Source: Nocardia colli
GTDB taxonomy: Bacteria; Actinomycetota; Actinomycetes; Mycobacteriales; Mycobacteriaceae
Length of the DNA stretch: 64,000 bases
Direction: 5' to 3'
Assembly (NCBI RefSeq): GCF_008704205.1
Contig: NZ_VXLC01000008.1
Span: 62,001-126,000 of the forward strand
A program made the translations under genes and the position numbers. Shown piece after piece: positions 8,601-17,538 of this stretch. The notes beneath the pieces are model-generated. The model was not told where the DNA came from. It did no database searches and worked only from the letters and a program-made list of their open reading frames with translations. Position 1 is the stretch's first letter. Every line of letters begins with the position of its first letter.

Positions 8601-11600
8601 ACCGCACCGCCAACGGCACGTTATACGTCGCCAACGCCCCCTCGAACCGGTCCAGGAACCACATCCGCTGCTGCGCAAACGACAGCGGAACCGCCCCCGA
8701 ACCAGATCGTCCAACCAATACCGGCCGCAACGGCACCCCGATATCGAGACGAGCGGCCAACAATGCCGGAGTCGGCGCATCGAACACGGTCAGAATCGGC
8801 ACCTCGATACCCATGACCACCCGAATCCGGCTGACCAGACGAGTAACCACCAGCGAGTGCCCACCCAGCTCGAAGAAGTCGTCATCGACCCCGACCCGGA
8901 CCGCACCGAGAACCTCCGCGAATAGTTCGGCCAGGACCTTCTCCTGCGGTGTCGTGGGTTGGCGATAGCCCGAACGAGGCCTCTGCTGTTCCATTGCGAC
9001 GGACGGCAATTGATCCAACGACTCCACCGGCGCGATCGCCATCGCCGGATCAGCCACTGCCCTCTCCAGAACACGCACGAACCGCTCGGCAAACGAACAC
9101 ACCGTGCCCTGATCGAACAGATCGGTCGAGTACTCGACCACACCCGCGTATCCAGGATCGCCGGAGTTCAGCTCCTCGAGCGCGAACAGCAAGTCGAACC
9201 GGGAGGTTCCGGTATAGACCGACATCGCCGACGCACTGACACCGGGGAGATCGAAGTCGTGAAACGTGTTGTTCTGCAACGTGAACATGACCTGGAACAG
9301 CGGATGGTATGCCGTCGACCGCACCGGGTTCAGTAGCTCGATCAGCCGCTCGAACGGCAGATCCTGATTCGCGTAGGCGCGCAATGCTTTTCCGCGCACC
9401 TGATCCAGCACATTCTCGAATCGAACCTGCCCCGACAAATCCACCCGCAGCACCCAGGTGTTCACGAAGAACCCCACCAGGTCGGCCAATGCCGCATCGG
9501 TCCGACCGGCGATCGGCGTCCCGATCGAAATATCCTCTCCCGCGCCGAGCTCATGTAATAGGACAGCGAACACCGTTTGCAAGACCATCGACGCGGTCGC
9601 GCCTCGGCTCCGGGCCAATCCCTCCACCGCCGAACGTAATCCGGCATCGATGGCGAACTCGACGACGTCTCCGCGGAAGCTCGACGCCTTCGGCCGCGGT
9701 CGGTCGAACGGCAGCATCGACCGATCGGGAAGACCCGCCAGCTCCTGGCGCCAATACTCGTACTGCACCGACGAAACACTTTGCGGGTCCGTCGGATCTC
9801 CGAGCAGCTTCCGCTGCCACGCGGCGTAGTCCGCGTACTGCACCGGCAATCCCGGCCAATCAGGTTGCCGCCCAGCACACCTGGCGGAGTATGCCTCCGA
9901 GAGGTCCCGAATCAACGGTCCCAACGACCCACCGTCCGCGGCAATGTGGTGAATCACGAGTACCAGTACGTGGTCATCGGCAGAGCGAAAAATATTGGCC
10001 CGCAACGGGATCTCTGCCGAGAGATCGAACGGATATCGTGCCGCACTCCGAACCGCACCATCCACATCCGCCGCATCGACCTCGGACACAGTGACCGGCA
10101 CATCCACAACATCCAGCACCCGAGGCACCGGTACGCCCTCGGCCTCGGCGAAAACCGTCCGCAACGTCTGATGCCGGTCCATCACATCCCCGACCGCCGA
10201 CACCAGCGCCGCGACATTCACCTGCCCGGTCAACCGCACTGCCAGCGGCACGTTGTACGTCGCGGACGGCCCGTGCGCCTGAGCCAAGAACCACATCCGT
10301 TGCTGCGCGAAGGACAACGAAACACGCACCGGATCAGCGCGCCGGATCAGGGCCGGACGGGTAGGCAAGTTCGCATCCAGCCGCGTCGCCAACTGTGCCG
10401 GAGTCGGCGCATCGAACACCGTCAGAATCGGCACCTCGATACCCATCACCACACGAATCCGGCTGACCAGCCGGGTAACCGCCAGCGAGTGCCCACCCAG
10501 CTCGAAGAAGTCGTCATCCGCGCCGGCCCGCACCACACCGAGCACTTCGGCGAACAGCTCGGTGAGCACCAACTCCGGCAACGACACCGGAGCCCGATAC
10601 CCGGCCCGAGCGGCGAACCGCGGCGCAGGCAGTGCGCGCATGTCCAACTTGCCGTTGGCCGTCAACGGAAGCGCGTCGAGCACAGTAACCGTCGCCGGCA
10701 CCATGTACGACGGCAACACCTCGATGAGATCGGCACGCACAGCGTCGATATCAATCGCAACGCCTGGCGCCGCAACCAGATAGGCGACGAGCTGCTCACC
10801 CAGATGATCGTCGGTACGGACCACCACGATGGCCTGCGCGACATCGTCCGAAGCGGTCAGCGCAGCTTCGATCTCACCGGGCTCGATCCGCATGCCCCGC
10901 AGCTTCACCTGGAAGTCCGTGCGGCCCAGGTACTCCAGCTCGCCGGCCACCGTCCACTTGACCCGGTCACCGGTGCGGTACATCCGTTCGCCCGGCACGA
11001 ACGGATCCGCCACGAACCGATCGGCCGTCAGCTCCGCCCGCCCCACATAACCGCGCGCCAACTGTGCACCCGCCAAATACAACTCACCCGCTACACCCAC
11101 CGGCACCAGGCCCAGCCCGGCATCCAATACATAGGTGCGCGTGTTGAACACCGGTCGACCGATCGGCACCGACACCACATCGGCCGCGGTCACCTCGTGG
11201 TAGGTGACATCTACAGCCGCCTCTGTCGGGCCGTAAAGGTTGTGCAATCGGGCACCGACCAGTTCCCGCAGTCGTTGGGCGGTTCCACCGGGCAGCGCCT
11301 CGCCCGACGCGAAAACATCACGCAGGCACTGACATTCGGCTGCCATCGGCTCGGCCACGAATGCCGCGAGCATCGACGGCACGAAATGCACCGTGGTGAC
11401 ACGCTCTTCGATGATGACCTGCGCCAGATACCGCGGATCGCGATGCCCGGCAGGCTTCGCGATCACCAGACGTGCGCCGACCGGCAACGGCCAGAACAAC
11501 TCCCACACCGACACATCGAAGGTCGCCGGGGTCTTCTGCAACACCACGTCGTCGTGGCCCAGTCCATACTCCGACTGCATCCAGACGAGTCGGTTGACGA

Positions 11601-14600
11601 TCGCGCCGTGCGAGACCGCAACACCTTTGGGCCGCCCGGTGGAGCCGGACGTGAAGATGACGTACGCGGTATTTCCGGTGCACAGTCGCCGGGGTCGATC
11701 GGCGTCGGTGAGTGGCGCAGCATCGAACGCTGACAGTTCGAGTTCGTCGATCCGCACCTGTCGCGCACGTCCGGTAGGCAAGTCGATGCCCGAGGTCAGC
11801 ACGACAACCGGTCGTGCGGTGCCGAGAATGTAGTCGATGCGCCCAACCGGCTGGTCAGGATCCAACGGCACCCACCCGCCACCGGCCACCACCACCGCGT
11901 AGATGCCGACCACCAGATCGACAGAGCGAGACATCCCCACGCCTACCAACGAGTCCGGCCCCACGCCCAGCGAAATCAAGTACCGCGCAAGCCGATTCAC
12001 CCGACCGGCGAACTCGCCGTAGGACAGGGTGGTCCCCTCGAACGTCACCGCCGGCGCCTGCGGCGTCCGTGCCACCTGCGCACCGAACAGCGACGCCAAC
12101 GTCGCACCGCCGTCTAGGTCGCGAACGGACTCGTCCCACGCCGCGACAAGCAACGCTCGCTCACTCGGATCGAGCAGGTCGACGTCGCCGACCAGCACCG
12201 CCGGATCACTCACGACGGTTTCGAGTACGCGCAGGAACCGATCGATCAGCGTCCTGACAGTGTGCTGATCGAACAGATCTGTCGAGTACTCGACACGACC
12301 CACATAGCCGTCATCGTCTGCACCCAGTTCTTCGAGCGCAAAGAACATGTCGAACCTTGAAGTGCCGGTATCGACCTGCGTCGTGGCGGCATCCAGAAAG
12401 TCGAACTCGTGAAACATGTTGTTCTGCAACGCGAACATAACCTGGAACAGCGGATGATGCGCCGTCGACCGCACCGGATTCAGCAACTCGATCAACCGCT
12501 CGAACGGCAGATCCTGGTTCTCGTAGGCACGCAATGCCTTTCCGCGCACCTGGTCGAGGACATCGGCAAACCGGAGGCTCCGGGAGACTTCCACCCGCAG
12601 CACCCAGGTGTTCGCGAAGAACCCCACCAGATCGGCCGATGCCGCATCGGTCCGACCGGCGATCGGGCTGCCGATCGAGATGTCTGCTCCCGCACCGACC
12701 TTGTGCAGCAGGACCGCGAACGCAGACTGCAGAACCATCGATGCCGTCGCGCCCAGACTCCGCGCCAGTCGCTCCACCGCCATCCGGAGCCCGCCCTCGA
12801 CGGCGAATTCGACTACCGCGCCCCGCGAACTCACCACCTTCGATGGCGGCCGATCGAACGGCAGCATCAACCGCTCGGGCACCCCGGCCAACTCCATCCG
12901 CCAGTACTCGAACTGCCGCGCCGACAGACTCCCTGAATCCGCTGGATCACCTAACAACTCCCGCTGCCACAGCGCGTAGTCCGCGTACTGCACCGGCAAT
13001 GCCCGCCAATCCGGCTCCCGCCCTGCACATCTGGCTGCATAAGCGACCGACAGATCCCGCGCGAACACCGGCAGCGATCCACCATCGGTCGCGATGTGAT
13101 GCATCACCACGACCAACACGCATTCATCGGCATCGCTGAACACGCTGACCCGCAATGGAATATCGACCGACAGATCGAACCGATATCGCGCCGCGGACCG
13201 CACCGCAGTATCGACATCCGCGACCTCGGACACCGCGACCGGCACCTCAATGTCCGAACTATCGAGTACCCGTTGCACCGCCGCACCCTCGACCTCGTCG
13301 AACACACTCCGCAGACTCTCGTGCCTACTCACCACATCCCGGAACGCCGCCCTGAGCGCATCGAGGTCGACACGCTCCGACAACCGCACGGCCAACGGCA
13401 CGTTGTAGGTCGCCGACGCCCCATGGAGCCGATACAGGAACCACATCCGCTCCTGAGCGAACGACAGCGGAACGCGCTCCGGGCGGGCACGCGCGGTCAA
13501 TGCCGCACGCGCGGGGACCCCCGCATCGAGGCGAGTCGCCAGCAAAGCCGGTGTCGGCGCATCGAATACCGTCAGGATCGGCACCTCGACCCCCATGACC
13601 GCACGGATGCGGCCGACCAGGCGCGTGGCCAGCAGCGAGTGCCCGCCCAACTCGAAGAAGTCATCGTCGGCTCCGGCCCGGTCCACGCTGAGCACTTCGG
13701 CGAACAGTTCGGCGAGAGTCCGCTCCGCCGGCGTCACTGGAGCCCGATATGCACTGCCGGAGAGGAACTCCGGGACGGGCAAGGCACGGATATCCAACTT
13801 GCCGTTGGGAGTCGACGGGAACTCATCGATCACCACTACCGTCGGCACCATGTACTCAGGCAATCGCTCCAGCAGATAGCGGCGCAGTGCCGAGGCCAAC
13901 ACCCGAGCACCAGGATTGCTGGCATAGCTAGACGGAGCGTGCAACGGTCCGGTCGGCAGATAGACGTCGGTCAGCGGTCGTCCGGCCACCCCACGCACGA
14001 AAACCGCGTCCATACAGCCCTTCCGGGCCGCCCAGGTAACTGCTGTCGTGTAGCCGTACTCATGGCCGAGGAGGTGCAACTCTTCGGGCAGCATCCCGGG
14101 GGAATCCGCGAGCTCACCGGTTGCGCGGGCCACTGATCGCATATCGCGGCCAATTCCCTCGTGCGGGATTTCCGTGATGCGCAGCGGTCGTGTGTAGTCC
14201 GAGAAGAGGGCCGATCGCAAGGCGGTGCGGTCAGTGAACCGGACCTCCGGCGCGTCGCCCAAAGACAAAGCGTCCGTTGGCTTCTTGCGCAACACGACGT
14301 CGTACCGATAGCACGTCAACTCGTTGACCACGTTCCCGCGCTTCAATTGGATATCGACAGCACCGATCTCGTCGACCACCCGCGCCAGCGCGGCGAAGTA
14401 CTCAGGTGCCAGCAGCAACTCCTCTTCGCCCTGCATGGCTGTCCGAGCCCGCGACCGGATGAACTCCGGATCGGCGCCGCGATGCCGGGCCGCCTGCACC
14501 GCGGTCGAAAATTCTTCGAGCAACGTCCGATTACGAATGTCACCGAGGAATATCGCCCCACCCGGCGCGAGCAACTCCAGCAGTTGCCCGATCACCCGCC

Positions 14601-16425
14601 GCAGATAGCTTTCGCTCGGAAAGTACTGGACCACCGAGTTCAGAATGACCGTGTCGAACCGACCACGCGGTAGTCCCTGCATGTCATGCGCCGCACGCAT
14701 CTCCAGGATGACGCGTCCGCCATCGCCCCACCGCTGCCGCACGTTCCGGATCGCCGCCTCGGAAACATCTGTACCCCAGTACTGTTCGCATCCGCGAGCC
14801 AGCTCGGACAGCAGCAGGCCGGAACCGACCCCGATCTCCAAGACACATCGAGGACTCAGCGCACGAATACGATCAACGGTCGCGTCCCGCCACTGCCGCA
14901 TGTCCTCGATCGGTATCGGCGCACCGGTGTAGCTGTCATTCCAGCCCGCGAAGTCCGCTCCTGATTCGGCCGCGAGGCCCGAATAGACCTCGTCGTAGAG
15001 CCGATGCCAATGATCGACCATTTCGGCCTCGCCGCTGTCACCGGAATCGAAAGCCGGATCAACAGTTACGTACCCGAGCAACTGTTCGACACCCTGCCGA
15101 GCGGTCACGACGGCGCGAGTCACCGCCGGGTGCGAGGACAGTACGGCTTCTACTTCGCCGGGCTCGACTCGAATGCCACGAATCTTCACCTGAAAGTCCG
15201 TGCGCCCCAAGTACTCCAACTCGCCCCCAGCGGCCCACCGCACCCGGTCTCCAGTGCGATACATCCGCTCACCCACCACGAACGGATCAGCCACGAACCG
15301 TTCCGCGGTCAGATCCGCACGCCCCACGTAACCCCGCGCCAACTGAACACCGGCCAGATACAACTCACCCTCCCCGACCGACCGCAACCGGCTATCCAAC
15401 ACATAAACCCGAGTGCCGGGCACCGGCCGGCCGATCGGCACCGACACCGAATCCGCCGCACGCACTGGGTGATAGGTGACGTCCACCGCAGCCTCGGTCG
15501 GACCATACAAGTTGTGCAACCGTGCGCCAGTCGCTGAAATCAACGCTTGCGCAACCGTCCCCGGTAACACCTCACCCGAGGCGAAAACATCACGGAGAAC
15601 ACGACATTCACCAATCGTCGGCTCTGCCACGAACATTGCCAACATCGACGGCACGAAGTGAGCGACCGTAATCCCCTCCCCCACAATCAGATCGGTCAAA
15701 TACCTCGCATCGCGATGACCTCCGGGCTCGGCCAACACAAGCCGCGCACCGGCCTGCAACGGCCAGAACAACTCCCACACCGAGACATCGAACGTCACCG
15801 GAGTCTTCTGCAACACCGCATCCCCGGCCCTCAACCGGTATTCCGCCTGCATCCACAACAACCGATTCACAATCGCCGCATGCGACACCGCCACCCCTTT
15901 CGGTCGACCGGTCGACCCGGAGGTGAACATCACGTAGGCGATATTCGACGCCCGCAACACCCCCAACCGTTCCCCTGCGGCGACCGGGTCCCCCGAAAAA
16001 CCCGACACATCAACACAATCGACCTCGACACCCGCATCGAACCCGTCGCGCGACGTCGTCAATACACACACGACATCCGTAATCCCGAGCAGGTATCGAC
16101 TACGCGCAACCGGCTGCTCAGGATCCAACGGCACGAACCCACCCCCGGCCGCCACCACCGCATACATACCGACCACCAGATCGATAGAACGCCCCATCGC
16201 CACCCCCACCAGCGAATCCGGTCCCACCCCCAGCGAAATCAGATACCGGGCCAGCCGATTCACCCGCCCGGCAAACTCCCCGTACGACAACGACGCCCCC
16301 GCGAACGTCACCGCCACCGCGTCCGGAGCCCGCTCCGCCGTCGCCTCGAACAACGAGACCAACGTCGCCCCACCGTCAACGCCCGACGATCCCCCGATAA
16401 CAGCCCGCTCAGCAGGATCCGACAT
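5614..16425 (-). CDS. NRPS-1: A-MT-T / C-A-T / C-T / C-A-T non-ribosomal peptide synthetase
   Basis: The product has 3603 residues. ATG 16425 is preferred because GGAGGAAGGA lies just upstream; a longer frame to 16662 has no such support. Approximate domains are A1 18-888 with a SAM methyltransferase inserted at about 475-720 (VLEIGVGSGLLL), T1 898-965, C1 982-1408 (HHIATDGGS), A2 1438-1928, T2 1942-2008, C2 2032-2458 (HHIAADGGS), T3 2485-2555 directly after C2 with no A domain, C3 2578-3008, A3 3038-3508 and T4 3522-3595. All T domains keep the phosphopantetheine serine (LGGHSL). My hand reading of the specificity residues gives DVWHFSLVD for A1 and A2, which matches the known serine code, and LDFVVSFAD for A3, which is unusual. 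The MT position between A8 and A10 is that of N-methyltransferases, so N-methyl-Ser is expected first. There is no thioesterase, reductase or terminal C domain. The product is unknown. Confidence 0.95.
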   Translation of the reverse strand: MSDPAERAVIGGSSGVDGGATLVSLFEATAERAPDAVAVTFAGASLSYGEFAGRVNRLARYLISLGVGPDSLVGVAMGRSIDLVVGMYAVVAAGGGFVPLDPEQPVARSRYLLGITDVVCVLTTSRDGFDAGVEVDCVDVSGFSGDPVAAGERLGVLRASNIAYVMFTSGSTGRPKGVAVSHAAIVNRLLWMQAEYRLRAGDAVLQKTPVTFDVSVWELFWPLQAGARLVLAEPGGHRDARYLTDLIVGEGITVAHFVPSMLAMFVAEPTIGECRVLRDVFASGEVLPGTVAQALISATGARLHNLYGPTEAAVDVTYHPVRAADSVSVPIGRPVPGTRVYVLDSRLRSVGEGELYLAGVQLARGYVGRADLTAERFVADPFVVGERMYRTGDRVRWAAGGELEYLGRTDFQVKIRGIRVEPGEVEAVLSSHPAVTRAVVTARQGVEQLLGYVTVDPAFDSGDSGEAEMVDHWHRLYDEVYSGLAAESGADFAGWNDSYTGAPIPIEDMRQWRDATVDRIRALSPRCVLEIGVGSGLLLSELARGCEQYWGTDVSEAAIRNVRQRWGDGGRVILEMRAAHDMQGLPRGRFDTVILNSVVQYFPSESYLRRVIGQLLELLAPGGAIFLGDIRNRTLLEEFSTAVQAARHRGADPEFIRSRARTAMQGEEELLLAPEYFAALARVVDEIGAVDIQLKRGNVVNELTCYRYDVVLRKKPTDALSLGDAPEVRFTDRTALRSALFSDYTRPLRITEIPHEGIGRDMRSVARATGELADSPGMLPEELHLLGHEYGYTTAVTWAARKGCMDAVFVRGVAGRPLTDVYLPTGPLHAPSSYASNPGARVLASALRRYLLERLPEYMVPTVVVIDEFPSTPNGKLDIRALPVPEFLSGSAYRAPVTPAERTLAELFAEVLSVDRAGADDDFFELGGHSLLATRLVGRIRAVMGVEVPILTVFDAPTPALLATRLDAGVPARAALTARARPERVPLSFAQERMWFLYRLHGASATYNVPLAVRLSERVDLDALRAAFRDVVSRHESLRSVFDEVEGAAVQRVLDSSDIEVPVAVSEVADVDTAVRSAARYRFDLSVDIPLRVSVFSDADECVLVVVMHHIATDGGSLPVFARDLSVAYAARCAGREPDWRALPVQYADYALWQRELLGDPADSGSLSARQFEYWRMELAGVPERLMLPFDRPPSKVVSSRGAVVEFAVEGGLRMAVERLARSLGATASMVLQSAFAVLLHKVGAGADISIGSPIAGRTDAASADLVGFFANTWVLRVEVSRSLRFADVLDQVRGKALRAYENQDLPFERLIELLNPVRSTAHHPLFQVMFALQNNMFHEFDFLDAATTQVDTGTSRFDMFFALEELGADDDGYVGRVEYSTDLFDQHTVRTLIDRFLRVLETVVSDPAVLVGDVDLLDPSERALLVAAWDESVRDLDGGATLASLFGAQVARTPQAPAVTFEGTTLSYGEFAGRVNRLARYLISLGVGPDSLVGVGMSRSVDLVVGIYAVVVAGGGWVPLDPDQPVGRIDYILGTARPVVVLTSGIDLPTGRARQVRIDELELSAFDAAPLTDADRPRRLCTGNTAYVIFTSGSTGRPKGVAVSHGAIVNRLVWMQSEYGLGHDDVVLQKTPATFDVSVWELFWPLPVGARLVIAKPAGHRDPRYLAQVIIEERVTTVHFVPSMLAAFVAEPMAAECQCLRDVFASGEALPGGTAQRLRELVGARLHNLYGPTEAAVDVTYHEVTAADVVSVPIGRPVFNTRTYVLDAGLGLVPVGVAGELYLAGAQLARGYVGRAELTADRFVADPFVPGERMYRTGDRVKWTVAGELEYLGRTDFQVKLRGMRIEPGEIEAALTASDDVAQAIVVVRTDDHLGEQLVAYLVAAPGVAIDIDAVRADLIEVLPSYMVPATVTVLDALPLTANGKLDMRALPAPRFAARAGYRAPVSLPELVLTELFAEVLGVVRAGADDDFFELGGHSLAVTRLVSRIRVVMGIEVPILTVFDAPTPAQLATRLDANLPTRPALIRRADPVRVSLSFAQQRMWFLAQAHGPSATYNVPLAVRLTGQVNVAALVSAVGDVMDRHQTLRTVFAEAEGVPVPRVLDVVDVPVTVSEVDAADVDGAVRSAARYPFDLSAEIPLRANIFRSADDHVLVLVIHHIAADGGSLGPLIRDLSEAYSARCAGRQPDWPGLPVQYADYAAWQRKLLGDPTDPQSVSSVQYEYWRQELAGLPDRSMLPFDRPRPKASSFRGDVVEFAIDAGLRSAVEGLARSRGATASMVLQTVFAVLLHELGAGEDISIGTPIAGRTDAALADLVGFFVNTWVLRVDLSGQVRFENVLDQVRGKALRAYANQDLPFERLIELLNPVRSTAYHPLFQVMFTLQNNTFHDFDLPGVSASAMSVYTGTSRFDLLFALEELNSGDPGYAGVVEYSTDLFDQGTVCSFAERFVRVLERAVADPAMAIAPVESLDQLPSVAMEQQRPRSGYRQPTTPQEKVLAELFAEVLGAVRVGVDDDFFELGGHSLVVTRLVSRIRVVMGIEVPILTVFDAPTPALLAARLDIGVPLRPVLVGRSGSGAVPLSFAQQRMWFLDRFEGALATYNVPLAVRLTGRVEVAALVSAVGDVVGRHESLRTVFTEVNGVPVQQVLDAVEVPVTVSDIADVDEAIETAVRCPFDLSAEIPLRASVFRGGIDEHVLVLVVHHIAADGGSLGPLARDLSTAYAARCAGQEPDWPMLPVQYADYALWQQELLGDSADPGSLSSLQFEYWSKELSSLPEQLTLPFDRPRPKVASSRGAMIEFAVGTELRSAVERLAQSRGATASMVLQSAFAVLLHKLGAGADIPIGSPIAGRTDEALADLVGFFVNTWVLRVEVSDGVRFADILDQVRGKALHAYENQDLPFERLIELLNPVRSTAYHPLFQVMFSLQNNTSHEFDFPGIDTAPMPAGTGTAKFDLFFALTELSADQGGYTGTVEYSTDLFDRHTVELLTGRFLRLLDAVVADPAMALSDLEILLPVEQRQLLQEWNDTTVAVPNATLPELFAAQAAATPNATAVIRGAVELTYAQLAARVDQLAHWLIAQGVGAEDVVAVCLPRSAEMVIAVLGVLRAGAAYLPVDLEYPESRIQYMMADSRPVTVLDTSAMAAAQRYAEQTPLPVVGPGNAAYIVYTSGSTGAPKGVVGTHAGLTNRLAWYRKVFPWTPNETVCAKTSLSFLDSLFEIAGPLTNGGTVVIADGEQVRNVAELITLIERHQVRRIVLVPSLLSAMLADDRIGRAAGCAVWVSSGEPLPGPVAESFSKVLPDSRLLNFYGSSEVSADSTWAVADGVGAVSVPIGRPVDNTRVFVLDRALRAVPRGVVGELYVAGAGLARGYLGRGGLTAARFIADPFAPEPGGRLYRTGDLVRWNAEGQLVFAGRADDQVKVRGFRIEPGEVESALCGHPSVARAVVVARDGHTGQQLAGYLVPADVEAGVDVSAVREYVSSRLPEYMIPAALVVLDALPLGPTGKVDRKALPAPVFTGGAYRAPRTPREEQLCSVFADVLGVAEVGIDDSFFDLGGHSLLVVRLARRIAESTGATVELRDVFTERTVRNLCKRLDQPRTSDRH
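7622..7780 (-). repeat. Intragenic NRPS repeat, copy in C3
   Basis: This 159-bp segment encodes the late C-domain stretch around QDLPFERLIELLNPVRST. It is nearly identical by eye to the segments at 9251-9409 and 12401-12559. Confidence 0.7.
9251..9409 (-). repeat. Intragenic NRPS repeat, copy in C2
   Basis: This is the second copy of the 159-bp C-domain segment, colinear with 7622-7780 and 12401-12559 without indels. It implies recent module duplication or gene conversion. Confidence 0.7.
12401..12559 (-). repeat. Intragenic NRPS repeat, copy in C1
   Basis: This is the third copy of the 159-bp C-domain segment (see 7622-7780 and 9251-9409). Such repeats are also prone to assembly collapse, so the module count deserves a long-read check. 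Confidence 0.7.
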
Positions 16426-16561
16426 GCCGATTCCTTCCTCCGCCGTCCGCTCGGGAAGATCAGCGGGATCCTGATTGCATACTTCGCTCTGCAACCATTC
16501 ATCCCTACCGCCGGCCGTGGGTGAAGCCCCGAATTCCTGCGAATATCGATCGGCGCGCGAA

Positions 16562-17416
16562 TCAGCCGAAGAAGCGCCGCAACTCCACCGCGACCAGCTC
16601 GGGCTGCTCGTCGGTAAACGCGGCGGTATGCCCGACACCGGGCAGCATGACATAACCGGCATCCGGCAGAACGGTATGCAGCTGGTCCAGCGCGGGCTTC
16701 AAATAGCCGACGCTTTTACTGCCGCCGAGTAGCAGCGTGTCGCAACGCAGTTCGCTCACGTCTGCCCATCGGACCCCGGCATTGCGCACGATCTGCACGT
16801 CGTAGCGTCCGGTCGGCACGAGATCTCGCACCGGCATCCCGGCGCCGATGTCGAGCCGCATCATCAACGTCGTCAGCGGCCGCAACACGAACCGGGGCAA
16901 CGACGCGAAGCTCCGCACGTCCGCGGTGCCCTGCAGAATGGTGGCGAACGCCGCGGCGATCCGCCCCTCGTCGAGCTCCCGCTCGAACCGCGGCGCCCAG
17001 GTCAGCGGCGAGACCCCGCCGACCGACAGCGGCGGCTCATACAACGCGAGCTTGCTGATCTGCGGCAACGCCAGCGCCGACCGCAACGCGATCACCGCCC
17101 CCGAACTGAGCCCGAACACGTACCGCGCACCGGTCTCCCGCAGCACCGCGGCCAGATCCTCGATCTCCGCCTCGATCCCGTAATCCGGCCCTACGGTGCC
17201 GCTCATGCCCCGCCCGCGCCGATCCGGCGCATACACGGTGAAGTCCTGGGCCAGCGCACGCGCGAGCCCGTCGAACATTCGCCCCGTCATCATCGCGCCA
17301 TGGACCAGGATCACGCCCGGCCCCCGCCCGATCCGCCGATACCCGATCGGTGTGCCGTCACTCGACCACACCGACCCGGTCTCGAATTCTATCGATTCCA
17401 CCGTATTGCTCCGCAT
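16562..17416 (-). CDS. Alpha/beta-fold hydrolase next to NRPS-1
   Basis: The product has 284 residues when started at ATG 17416; the frame extends upstream to 17626 but that part is Pro/Ser/Arg-rich and runs into the divergent acyltransferase gene. Features are the oxyanion motif VILVHGAMMTG, the PDRRGRGMSG strand-turn, the nucleophile elbow GLSSGAV and a C-terminal His in GVGHTAAF. No signal peptide is seen. It lies 136 bp upstream of NRPS-1 in the same orientation and could be cotranscribed. Since NRPS-1 lacks a release domain, a trans-acting release or editing role is possible but unproven. No SD is visible and a palindrome abuts the start codon, so translation may be leaderless. Confidence 0.8.
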   Translation of the reverse strand: MRSNTVESIEFETGSVWSSDGTPIGYRRIGRGPGVILVHGAMMTGRMFDGLARALAQDFTVYAPDRRGRGMSGTVGPDYGIEAEIEDLAAVLRETGARYVFGLSSGAVIALRSALALPQISKLALYEPPLSVGGVSPLTWAPRFERELDEGRIAAAFATILQGTADVRSFASLPRFVLRPLTTLMMRLDIGAGMPVRDLVPTGRYDVQIVRNAGVRWADVSELRCDTLLLGGSKSVGYLKPALDQLHTVLPDAGYVMLPGVGHTAAFTDEQPELVAVELRRFFG

Positions 17417-17433
17417 ACGACCACTGTGGTCGT
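17417..17433. promoter_or_regulatory. Perfect palindrome at the hydrolase start
   Basis: ACGACCAC-T-GTGGTCGT (8-bp arms) touches the hydrolase start codon in the divergent hydrolase/acyltransferase promoter region. It has the size and symmetry of a TetR- or GntR-type operator. Confidence 0.45.
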
Positions 17434-17538
17434 CACCGATTGCACAGCCCTTGCACCGCGATGTCGCGATCGAGCGGGGCGGTCCGGCGTCGGTAACCTG
17501 AGGGTTGGAAACCGAACCGGCCGGACAGTGGGGGAACG

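Noticed and set aside
9781..11733. A 650-codon plus-strand frame inside NRPS-1
   Set aside because: It is antisense to intact C and A domains and has no recognisable motif or RBS.
16426..16662. A 79-residue N-terminal extension of NRPS-1
   Set aside because: ATG 16425 has a strong GGAGG-type RBS, while the extension is low-complexity and overlaps the hydrolase gene on the same strand.
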